Of a stretch of DNA of 7,928 bases, positions 1 to 4,885 are shown one piece after another. The notes under the pieces were generated by a model that was not told the DNA's origin, searched no databases, and worked only from the letters and a program-made list of their open reading frames with translations. The stretch is from NCBI GenBank assembly GCA_017466455.1, contig JAFTUD010000048.1, positions 1 to 7,928 on the forward strand, written 5' to 3'. Made by a program: the position numbers and the translations under genes. The DNA is from Clostridia bacterium (lineage in GTDB: Bacteria > Bacillota_A > Clostridia > Oscillospirales > CAG-272). Each line of letters opens with the position of its first letter. Positions within the stretch are counted from its first letter, which is position 1.

Positions 1-1
1 T

Positions 2-295
2 GAAAATCCCGTATACCGCGGAATTGTCACCTTCGTGTCAGATAGCGCCGAGAGCGAGCAAATGCACCTTTTCACCGCCCCCGACTTTTTCGGTGAGCTT
101 GGCGAGTGCAACGAGGGCGAGCTTAGATGGATTGATAAGTCAAGCCTTGATAAAATCCCTATGTGGTCGGGCGACATTCTTTTTCTTAAAATGCTTGATG
201 AAGGCAGTGACTTCTTCTCAATGAAGCTTGTCTATGAGGGAAATACCCTTACGGAGTATTATTTGAACGGACAAAGACAGCCCCTTAACCAATAA
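2..295 (+). CDS. Nudix hydrolase, 8-oxo-dGTP diphosphatase type (C-terminal fragment)
   Basis: This is the 3' part of a gene that begins before the window; 97 codons are visible, ending in TAA. The visible residues match the C-terminal half of MutT/YtkD-type Nudix proteins: HLFTAPDFFGEL, then ECNEGELRWIDKSSL, PMWSGDILFLKML, and finally FFSMKLVYEGNTL. This order (Phe-Thr strand, EGE-x-x-W strand, 'lp-W-GD' helix, 'FFS-kl-Y' strand) is characteristic of Firmicute 8-oxo-dGTP diphosphatases. The family hydrolyses oxidised dGTP to the monophosphate in the cytoplasm so that it is not built into DNA. The Nudix box itself (GX5EX7REUXEEXGU) lies upstream and cannot be checked, so catalytic competence and exact substrate are inferred from family resemblance. 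A terminator follows 6 bases after the stop, so it is not obviously co-transcribed with the next operon. Confidence 0.82.
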   Translation, partial: ENPVYRGIVTFVSDSAESEQMHLFTAPDFFGELGECNEGELRWIDKSSLDKIPMWSGDILFLKMLDEGSDFFSMKLVYEGNTLTEYYLNGQRQPLNQ

Positions 296-301
296 AAAAC
301 G

Positions 302-329
302 AAAAATGACCGATTTCGGTCATTTTTTT
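302..329 (+). terminator. Intrinsic terminator after the Nudix gene
   Basis: A perfect 11-bp stem (AAAAATGACCG at 302-312 paired with CGGTCATTTTT at 317-327) encloses the 4-base loop ATTT. The T-run extends to 329. It separates the Nudix gene from the next operon. The A-tract on the 5' side means it could also work in reverse. Confidence 0.9.
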
Positions 330-361
330 GTTATATGTGAGGAAATTACGGCTTAAAAATA

Positions 362-390
362 TTGAAAAGTGCCTGAATGTGTGCTAAAAT
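362..390 (+). promoter_or_regulatory. Sigma-70-type promoter of the DUF523-HAD-HD operon
   Basis: TTGAAA (362-367) and TAAAAT (385-390) are separated by 17 bases. A TG dinucleotide one base before the -10 (382-383) gives an extended -10, TGCTAAAAT. Transcription would start near 397, about 42 bases before the ATG of the first gene. The 5' UTR holds a small inverted repeat, ATGCC (403-407) with GGCAT (413-417). Confidence 0.75.
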
Positions 391-438
391 GTAATAGTAA
401 GCATGCCTGATGGGCATAAAGGCATAAAGGAGTATAAA

Positions 439-873
439 ATGCAAAAGCAAAAAATACTTGTCAGCGCCTGCCTTTTGGGCGAAAATTGTAAATATAACGG
501 AAAAAGCAATAAGAACGGGCAAATAATCGCCCTTGCCGAAAAATATGAGCTTATCCCCGCCTGCGCCGAGGTCCTTGGAGGTCTTTCCACTCCCCGAGCG
601 CCGAGCGAAATCGTGGGAAACAGAGTAATAAATATAAATGGCGAGGATGTCACCGCAAATTATCAAAGCGGTGCTAAGCGTGTGCTTGAAATCGCACTTG
701 AAAACGGTTGTGAAATTGCAATTTTAAAGGCAAACAGTCCGTCCTGTGGCAATAAAGCAGTCTATGACGGCACATTTACAGGTACATTGAGAGAGGGGCA
801 CGGCATTTGCGCGGGGCTACTTATAAAAAACGGAATAAAGATTTTAAACGAAAAGGAAATAGATAAATTATGA
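439..873 (+). CDS. DUF523 (TudS-type) iron-sulfur desulfurase family protein
   Basis: This 144-residue protein has the length and all hallmarks of DUF523: VSACLLG with C11, CKYNG with C17, the P-A-C-A-E/LGGLSTPRAPSE block with C42, and LKANSPSCG with C103. C11, C42 and C103 are in the positions of the three cysteines that hold a [4Fe-4S] cluster in characterised members such as TudS, which desulfurates 2-thiouracil. Here the usual P-x-C-P-E has Ala instead of the second Pro. The substrate in this organism is not known; thiolated uracil is inferred from family work. The start at 439 is chosen over an in-frame ATG at 403 because AAAGGAG (426-432) sits 6 bases upstream of it and homology begins at VSACLLG. 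It is the first gene of an operon, and its TGA overlaps the next ATG (ATGA at 870-873). Confidence 0.9.
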   Translation: MQKQKILVSACLLGENCKYNGKSNKNGQIIALAEKYELIPACAEVLGGLSTPRAPSEIVGNRVININGEDVTANYQSGAKRVLEIALENGCEIAILKANSPSCGNKAVYDGTFTGTLREGHGICAGLLIKNGIKILNEKEIDKL

Positions 874-1601
874 AAATTATAGCAAGCGATTATGATGGAA
901 CTATAAACTTCGGCGGAATCAGCGAGCAGGACAGGGCGGCGATTGCAAAATTCCGCGCAGCGGGAAATAAATTTGGAGTTAATACCGGCCGTGACCTTGA
1001 AATGGCGCTGTGGATCCTCTACGATATGAAGGGAGAGCTTGATTTTCTCATTTGTTGCACAGGTGCAATGATTCTTGACGGTGATGGCAACATCATCTAT
1101 GAAAGAACGCAAAAAATAGACAAGCCACGCCTGAAGTCGATAATAGACGAGGCGCGCAATTTTGGATTTGGAAACTTTTCCCTCAGCAACAAGCTTGTGA
1201 GAATATATTGCGATAGAAACGGCAAAATCCCCCCTCAGCTTGACGCAATTGATGAGTTCACGCAAACCAATCTTTGGTTTATGGAAGAGCAGGGCGCAAT
1301 AGATTTTATAAAATATTTGGATGAAAATCATTCTGACTTTATAAAGGGCTTCAGAAACGGCGGTGCAATCGACATTCCGCCCCTCGGCTCCTCAAAGCCA
1401 ACGGGACTGCATGAATACGCAAAAATGTTCGATAATGTAGAAAAAATATATACCGTCGGCGATAATCTGAACGATATTCCAATGCTAAAGGAATTTTGCT
1501 CATTTGCAGTGTCAAATGCCCACGATGAGGTCAAGGCGATTGCAACGCATCAATGCAACAGAATTTGCGATATGATAGAATATATAATGGAGGAAGAATA
1601 A
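870..1601 (+). CDS. HAD-superfamily phosphatase, Cof/IIB type
   Basis: A 243-residue cytoplasmic protein with the complete HAD catalytic set: motif I DYDGT (nucleophile D7, acid/base D9), motif II Thr in VNTGR (T39), motif III lysine K176 in PPLGSSKPTGL, and motif IV GDNLND (D198, D202). The cap lies between motifs II and III (about residues 80-165), as in subclass IIB Cof-like enzymes, which dephosphorylate sugar phosphates, FMN, PLP or nucleotides. Substrate cannot be predicted from sequence. The family's usual 'NGA' segment after motif II is CCTGA here (62-66), a small variation. The start codon overlaps the stop of the DUF523 gene, implying translational coupling, and the HD gene follows with no gap. 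All three were probably expressed from the promoter at 362-390. Confidence 0.9.
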   Translation: MKIIASDYDGTINFGGISEQDRAAIAKFRAAGNKFGVNTGRDLEMALWILYDMKGELDFLICCTGAMILDGDGNIIYERTQKIDKPRLKSIIDEARNFGFGNFSLSNKLVRIYCDRNGKIPPQLDAIDEFTQTNLWFMEEQGAIDFIKYLDENHSDFIKGFRNGGAIDIPPLGSSKPTGLHEYAKMFDNVEKIYTVGDNLNDIPMLKEFCSFAVSNAHDEVKAIATHQCNRICDMIEYIMEEE

Positions 1602-2195
1602 ATGAACGCAAGAGATCGTTTTATAGAAATTTATAAAACCAAAATCAAAAGAGACGGCGCTGAAAAGCTTCTTGAATACCTTATTTCATCTGATTTTTTC
1701 ACCGCCCCCGCAAGCGCGAAATATCATAGCGCGTATGAGGGTGGACTCCTTGACCACTCCCTTAATGTCTACGATTGCCTTTGCGATTATCTGAACAGAG
1801 ATGTCGCAAGAAATAAATATAAGCTGAATTATAGCGAGGAGAGCATTGCAATCGTGTCACTTCTTCACGACCTTTGTAAGGTAAATGTCTATAAGGTCAG
1901 CAAGCGTAATGTTAAGAATAAGGAAACAGGCAAGTGGGAAGAGGTTGATTATTACGAGCACGATGATAAGCTCCCCTACGGACACGGCGAAAAGAGCGTG
2001 TATATGATTACCCCGTTTATGCGCCTTACAAGAGAGGAAGCCTTTGCAATCCGCTATCATATGGGCTTTTCGGGTGCAAGCTCCCCCATTGAAATAAATA
2101 ATGTAGGAAGGGCGTTTGAGATGTTCCCCCTCGCCTTTGCACTCTCCACTGCGGATATGGAGGCTACATATTACCTCGAGGGCGAGAAGAAATAA
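1602..2195 (+). CDS. HD-domain metal-dependent phosphohydrolase
   Basis: A 197-residue protein with an HD metal-binding core: H52 in GGLLDHSLNV, H89-D90 in SLLHDLCK, H127 in YGHGEKS, H152 in IRYHMGF and D184 in LSTADME. This H...HD...H...H...D pattern fits HD enzymes that cut phosphate esters or nucleic acid 3' ends and need divalent metals. It has the general look of the YhaM/phage HD-hydrolase branch but lacks an OB domain. Substrate is unknown. The ATG follows directly on the TAA of the HAD gene, with GGAGG at 1589-1593 and an 8-base spacer inside the end of that gene. It is the last gene of the operon. No hairpin-plus-T terminator was found between its stop and the next promoter at 2230. 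Confidence 0.87.
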   Translation: MNARDRFIEIYKTKIKRDGAEKLLEYLISSDFFTAPASAKYHSAYEGGLLDHSLNVYDCLCDYLNRDVARNKYKLNYSEESIAIVSLLHDLCKVNVYKVSKRNVKNKETGKWEEVDYYEHDDKLPYGHGEKSVYMITPFMRLTREEAFAIRYHMGFSGASSPIEINNVGRAFEMFPLAFALSTADMEATYYLEGEKK

Positions 2196-2229
2196 CAAAA
2201 TTCGCCAAAATAAAAATTTCAAAAAACTA

Positions 2230-2258
2230 TTGACAACAGTGTAAAACAGTGGTAAAAT
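2230..2258 (+). promoter_or_regulatory. Strong sigma-70-type promoter of the T-box/trpB transcript
   Basis: Consensus TTGACA (2230-2235) is followed by a 17-base spacer and TAAAAT (2253-2258). TG at 2250-2251 gives an extended -10 (TGGTAAAAT). Transcription would start near 2265, about 15-20 bases before the T-box structure begins. The -10 is embedded in a palindrome (see 2250-2265). Confidence 0.85.
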
Positions 2259-2265
2259 GTTACCA
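2250..2265. promoter_or_regulatory. Perfect palindrome over the trpB -10 element, possible operator
   Basis: TGGTAA (2250-2255) and TTACCA (2260-2265) form a perfect 6+6 inverted repeat with a 4-base centre. It covers the whole -10 and reaches the predicted start site. Just upstream, CAGTG(G)TAAAA occurs twice in direct order (2237-2246 and 2247-2257). A bound repressor here would block RNA polymerase. No regulator can be named, and a chance palindrome remains possible. Confidence 0.4.
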
Positions 2266-2280
2266 TATTAGAAAACCGAT

Positions 2281-2523
2281 GAGAAAGAGTAGTAGCCTAA
2301 GGGACGAGGTCAAAGAGAGATGCCGTTGGTGGGAGCGCATTACCGAGCCTTTTTGTGAATGGACTTTCGAGGGCAGGGCTGAACCTTAGTAGGTCTTGAC
2401 GGAAACGCACCGTTAAAGGCGTAGCATATTAAATGTATGTGTAGAGCTGAAGGAGTAATCCTTAATTTGGGTGGCACCGCGATAATTTCGTCCCAAGCGT
2501 CAGGCGACGCTTGGGATTTTTTG
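2281..2523 (+). promoter_or_regulatory. Tryptophan T-box riboswitch (tRNA-Trp sensing leader)
   Basis: This leader carries the standard T-box landmarks. AGTAG and AAAGAGAG occur in the 5' arm of stem I, with the apical hairpin ATGC...GGTGG...GCAT at 2320-2340. The specifier strand GTGAA-TGG-ACTTTCGAG places the codon TGG at 2360-2362, followed by a purine. A stem in the II/IIA-B region pairs TGACGG (2397-2402) with CCGTTA (2410-2415). Stem III is AAGGA-GTAA-TCCTT (2450-2463). The T-box GGGTGGCACCGCG spans 2469-2481. In the antiterminator TTGGG (2467-2471) can pair with CCCAA (2492-2496), leaving the bulge TGGC (2472-2475) to bind the tRNA end. TGGC is complementary to GCCA, fitting tRNA-Trp with discriminator G. 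Uncharged tRNA-Trp should therefore favour readthrough into trpB. The outer limits are approximate. Confidence 0.93.
2491..2522 (+). terminator. T-box-controlled intrinsic terminator
   Basis: A perfect 11-bp stem (TCCCAAGCGTC 2491-2501, loop AGGC, GACGCTTGGGA 2506-2516) is followed by six T. Its 5' arm (2492-2496) is the same segment the antiterminator needs, so the two structures exclude each other. It may also serve as terminator for readthrough from the upstream DUF523-HAD-HD operon. Confidence 0.93.
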
Positions 2524-2552
2524 TACCTATCAGCTCTAAAAAGGAGAAAGTT

Positions 2553-2579
2553 ATGTTGTATAGACGATGGCGTAGCTAA
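2553..2579 (+). CDS. Candidate leader peptide MLYRRWRS upstream of trpB
   Basis: A mini-ORF of 8 codons (ATG TTG TAT AGA CGA TGG CGT AGC TAA) begins 30 bases after the T-box terminator and ends 62 bases before trpB. Its ribosome site AAAAAGGAG (AAGGAG 2541-2546, 6-base spacer) is as good as that of trpB itself. It carries a single Trp codon (2568-2570) flanked by Arg codons, which would let ribosomes sense charged tRNA-Trp, or it could act as a short stalling peptide. It would be made only from transcripts that have passed the T-box terminator. No attenuator hairpin was found between it and trpB, so the mechanism, if any, is open. An untranslated chance frame is the alternative. Confidence 0.5.
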   Translation: MLYRRWRS

Positions 2580-2628
2580 TAACTAAAAATTACTGCTAAT
2601 CAAATCTAATTAAAACGAAAACGATCAA

Positions 2629-2634
2629 AAGGAG
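2629..2634 (+). promoter_or_regulatory. Ribosome binding site of trpB
   Basis: AAGGAG lies 7 bases before the trpB ATG at 2642. The surrounding segment from 2580 to 2641 is A-rich and appears unstructured, so trpB translation should start independently of the mini-ORF unless a distant structure forms. Confidence 0.8.
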
Positions 2635-2641
2635 AAAAACA

Positions 2642-3862
2642 ATGATACTTAACGGAGTTAATTTTGAAACCTATTTTAACAACTATCCCGACAAAAACGG
2701 ATACTTCGGCAAATATGGCGGAGTTTATATTGATGAAAAGCTCAAAACCGCAATGGCAGAAATCACCGAGGCATACTACTCAATCTGCCAATCAAGAAAG
2801 TTTATTGCCGAGCTTAGAAGAATAAGAAAGGAATTTCAAGGCAGACCAACACCGATTACCCACCTTGAAAGGCTCTCCGACTCCCTTGGCGGAAAGGTAC
2901 AGCTTTATGCAAAGCGCGAGGACCTGAACCACTCGGGCGCTCATAAGCTTAACCACTGCATGGGCGAGGCGCTTCTTGCAAAGTATATGGGCAAGAGGAA
3001 GGTAATCGCCGAAACAGGCGCAGGTCAGCACGGAGTTGCACTTGCAACCGCCGCTGCATATTTCGGATTGAAGTGCGATATCTATATGGGCTCGGTTGAT
3101 ATTAAGAAGCAAGCCCCCAATGTTGCAAGAATGAAAATCCTCGGCGCAAATGTAATTGAGGTTACCCACGGACTCCAAACACTTAAGGAAGCAGTTGATG
3201 CCGCATTTGAGGCATATAGCAAGGAGTATAACGACGCAATTTATTGCATCGGTAGCGTTCTCGGACCTCACCCATTCCCAATGATGGTAAGAGATTTCCA
3301 AAGCGTTGTAGGAATTGAGGCAAGAGAGCAGTTTATTGAAATGACAGGACACCTTCCCTCATCAATCGTAGCATGCGTAGGCGGTGGCTCTAATGCCGCA
3401 GGACTTTTCGCAGGCTTCCTTAATGACCCTGTTGATATTTACGGAATTGAGCCTCTTGGCAGAGGACCGAAGCTCGGCGACCACGCCGCAAGCCTTAAAT
3501 ATGGAACCGAGGGCATTATGCACGGCTTCAATAGCATTATGCTAAAGGATGAAAATGGCGACCCCGCCCCCGTTTATTCAGTAGCAAGCGGACTTGACTA
3601 CCCATCATCAGGACCCGAGCATGCCTTCCTTCAGGAAATCGGTCGTGTAAAGTATGATGTAATCAATGATGACGAAACAATAGACGCTTTCTTCAAGCTC
3701 TCACGCCTTGAGGGAATTATCCCCGCTATTGAAAGCTCACACGCAGTCGCATACGGTATGAAGCTCGCAAAGACAATGGATAAGGGCTCTGTTCTTATCA
3801 ACCTCTCAGGCAGAGGCGATAAGGATATGGACTATATCATTGAAAACTACGGCATTCGCTAA
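2642..3862 (+). CDS. trpB: Tryptophan synthase beta chain (TrpB), stand-alone gene
   Basis: A 406-residue PLP enzyme of normal TrpB length. It catalyses the last step of tryptophan synthesis, indole plus L-serine to L-tryptophan. Visible landmarks: GKYGGVY near the N-terminus, [15 protein letters not shown] with the PLP lysine K102, the catalytic glutamate E124 in [25 protein letters not shown] (204-220), the PLP phosphate loop GGGSNA (247-252), and the C-terminal LSGRGDKDM. These place it in the classical TrpB1 group rather than TrpB2. HSGAHKLNH is a mild variant of the usual HTGAHKINN. Neither trpA nor any other trp gene lies beside it, and a terminator follows directly. The protein may therefore salvage free indole or partner with a TrpA encoded elsewhere; that is inference. 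Expression is controlled by the tryptophan T-box leader at 2281-2523. Confidence 0.97.
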   Translation: MILNGVNFETYFNNYPDKNGYFGKYGGVYIDEKLKTAMAEITEAYYSICQSRKFIAELRRIRKEFQGRPTPITHLERLSDSLGGKVQLYAKREDLNHSGAHKLNHCMGEALLAKYMGKRKVIAETGAGQHGVALATAAAYFGLKCDIYMGSVDIKKQAPNVARMKILGANVIEVTHGLQTLKEAVDAAFEAYSKEYNDAIYCIGSVLGPHPFPMMVRDFQSVVGIEAREQFIEMTGHLPSSIVACVGGGSNAAGLFAGFLNDPVDIYGIEPLGRGPKLGDHAASLKYGTEGIMHGFNSIMLKDENGDPAPVYSVASGLDYPSSGPEHAFLQEIGRVKYDVINDDETIDAFFKLSRLEGIIPAIESSHAVAYGMKLAKTMDKGSVLINLSGRGDKDMDYIIENYGIR

Positions 3863-3875
3863 TTAAAAATCACCT

Positions 3876-3906
3876 AAAAAATCCGCACTAAATGTGCGGA
3901 TTTTTT
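3876..3906. terminator. Bidirectional terminator between trpB and the AraC-family gene
   Basis: A 7-bp GC-rich stem (TCCGCAC 3882-3888, loop TAAAT, GTGCGGA 3894-3900) is flanked by six A on the left and six T on the right. It can therefore stop transcription from both sides. It lies exactly between the convergent ends of trpB (3862) and the regulator gene (3909). Confidence 0.92.
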
Positions 3907-3908
3907 AT

Positions 3909-4766
3909 CTAATGAGATTGTTTTCTGTATTCCAAGGGAGATACGCCCACCTCTTTTTTGAAGGTTTTCCTAAAGAAGCAAACATCATCATAACCGCAAA
4001 TCGCGCCTACCTCTCTGATTTTCAGGTTGGTTGTGCGCAAAAGATTTTTTGCATTATCTGTGCGAAGCTTAATTATGTACCTTGTCGGAGACATTCCCAT
4101 TTGCTTCTTGAATGCCATATTGTATGCGGTCATGCACATGCTTTCCATTTGCGCAAGGTCGGGAATTTTGATTTGACTCGTGTAATTTTCGTTGACATAT
4201 CTTATTGACCTTGAAAGGATTACTCCCTCTGTCTTGCTTTTCTCAATTGCCCTGCCTATTTCTATAAGAAGCCTATCCAAAAGAGAGGCTAAATCATAGG
4301 CTCTGAATGAATCGTTCCTTGCGAAGCCCTCGAACAGCTTTTGAAACCTTGCGGAAATGCTGTTGACAGTGGCAGTTTTATAAATGCAGGGAAAAAGACC
4401 GATTTTGTACCGTTCAAGGATATTTTTAACATCACTGCCTGTAAAATGCACCCACAAAAAGCTGGCGCTTGCGGTCGCGCACTTGCATTTGTACGGTGTG
4501 TTGGGCGGTATAATAATAACACTGCCCGGCTCCAGTCCCCGCCATTCGTCTTGATAAAATATCTGTACCTTGTCTGCCAACACATATATAAGATAATAAT
4601 CAAGCCTGCCCGTATCATTTGAGTTGATGTGTGCTATTCCTGCAACGGTAAGTCCCGCGCAATTTACCAAAAGCGGTAGCTCGTTTGAATTTGCATTGCC
4701 ATAAAATGTTGTATCGTGAAGAGTCCTTAAACCGTAATCCTTTAGATAGTGTGCAAAGCTTTTCAT
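3909..4766 (-). CDS. AraC-family transcriptional regulator with N-terminal cupin domain
   Basis: A 285-residue regulator. Residues about 36-110 look like the AraC ligand-binding cupin: YYLIYVLADKVQIFYQ, then LEPGSVIIIPPNTPYKCKC and FLWVHFTG. The C-terminal third has two helix-turn-helix motifs, about 200-221 and 249-271, and ends in the family signature ICGYDDVCFFRKTFKKEVG (257-275) followed by SPLEYRK. Such proteins usually bind a sugar or other small molecule with the cupin and activate or repress neighbouring genes; the ligand here cannot be predicted. The start is supported by GGAGGG just upstream of the ATG. The gene is divergent from the secreted LRR protein at 4886, making that gene and its own promoter the most likely targets. 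A pair of direct repeats in the shared control region is the likely binding site. The stop is TAG, next to the shared terminator. Confidence 0.93.
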   Translation of the reverse strand: MKSFAHYLKDYGLRTLHDTTFYGNANSNELPLLVNCAGLTVAGIAHINSNDTGRLDYYLIYVLADKVQIFYQDEWRGLEPGSVIIIPPNTPYKCKCATASASFLWVHFTGSDVKNILERYKIGLFPCIYKTATVNSISARFQKLFEGFARNDSFRAYDLASLLDRLLIEIGRAIEKSKTEGVILSRSIRYVNENYTSQIKIPDLAQMESMCMTAYNMAFKKQMGMSPTRYIIKLRTDNAKNLLRTTNLKIREVGAICGYDDVCFFRKTFKKEVGVSPLEYRKQSH

Positions 4767-4777
4767 ATTCCCTCCGT

Positions 4778-4791
4778 GTCAAATAATACCT
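4778..4791. repeat. Direct repeat copy 1 (GTCAAATAATACCT), candidate AraC site
   Basis: This 14-bp sequence recurs at 4856-4869 with one mismatch, in the same orientation and 78 bp away. This copy sits between the predicted araC start of transcription and the araC ribosome site, so binding here could act as a roadblock in autoregulation. Confidence 0.6.
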
Positions 4792-4812
4792 CTATTTTTG
4801 TTAAAATATCTC

Positions 4813-4841
4813 TTTAAATCATCTTTATTATAGTATATCAT
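4813..4841 (+). promoter_or_regulatory. Tentative promoter of the secreted LRR protein gene
   Basis: TTTAAA (4813-4818), a 17-base spacer and TATCAT (4836-4841) are the best + strand match in the divergent region. The -35 is poor (4 of 6), which would suit an activator-dependent promoter. Its -10 overlaps the -10 of the opposing araC promoter by two bases. Confidence 0.4.
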
Positions 4842-4860
4842 AAAATCAGACAAAAGTCAA
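4832..4860 (-). promoter_or_regulatory. Promoter of the AraC-family gene
   Basis: On the - strand, TTGACT (complement of 4855-4860) and TATACT (complement of 4832-4837) are 17 bases apart, and TGA directly before the -10 makes it extended. Transcription would start near 4825, leaving a 5' UTR of about 60 bases before the ATG. The -35 lies within direct repeat copy 2. Confidence 0.7.
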
Positions 4861-4869
4861 ATAATACTT
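4856..4869. repeat. Direct repeat copy 2 (GTCAAATAATACTT), candidate AraC site
   Basis: This is the second copy of the repeat at 4778-4791. It overlaps the -35 element of the predicted araC promoter (4855-4860 on the + strand) and ends 3 bases before the ribosome site (4872-4877) of the secreted-protein gene. Occupancy could affect both directions. Confidence 0.6.
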
Positions 4870-4885
4870 GTGAGGAGTTTTTAAA

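Noticed and set aside
403..438. In-frame upstream ATG for the DUF523 gene at 403
   Set aside because: It has no ribosome site in front and lies about 6 bases from the predicted start of transcription. The family's homology starts at VSACLLG, and the ATG at 439 has a well-placed AAAGGAG.
762..1331. Long open frame on the - strand within the HAD gene
   Set aside because: It lies antisense to a gene with complete HAD motifs, has no recognisable domain or ribosome site, and reads like low-complexity shadow sequence. The same applies to - strand frames at 1857-2222 and 2792-3352.
2326..2331. TGG in the stem I apical region as an alternative T-box specifier
   Set aside because: GGTGG here is the conserved distal-loop sequence of stem I. 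The TGG at 2360-2362 is in the proper specifier-strand context (GTGAA-TGG-A).
2580..2641. Attenuator hairpin between the mini-ORF and trpB
   Set aside because: The segment is A/T-rich with three scattered CTAAT copies, and no stem followed by a T-run could be formed. Classical transcription attenuation by the mini-ORF is therefore not supported.
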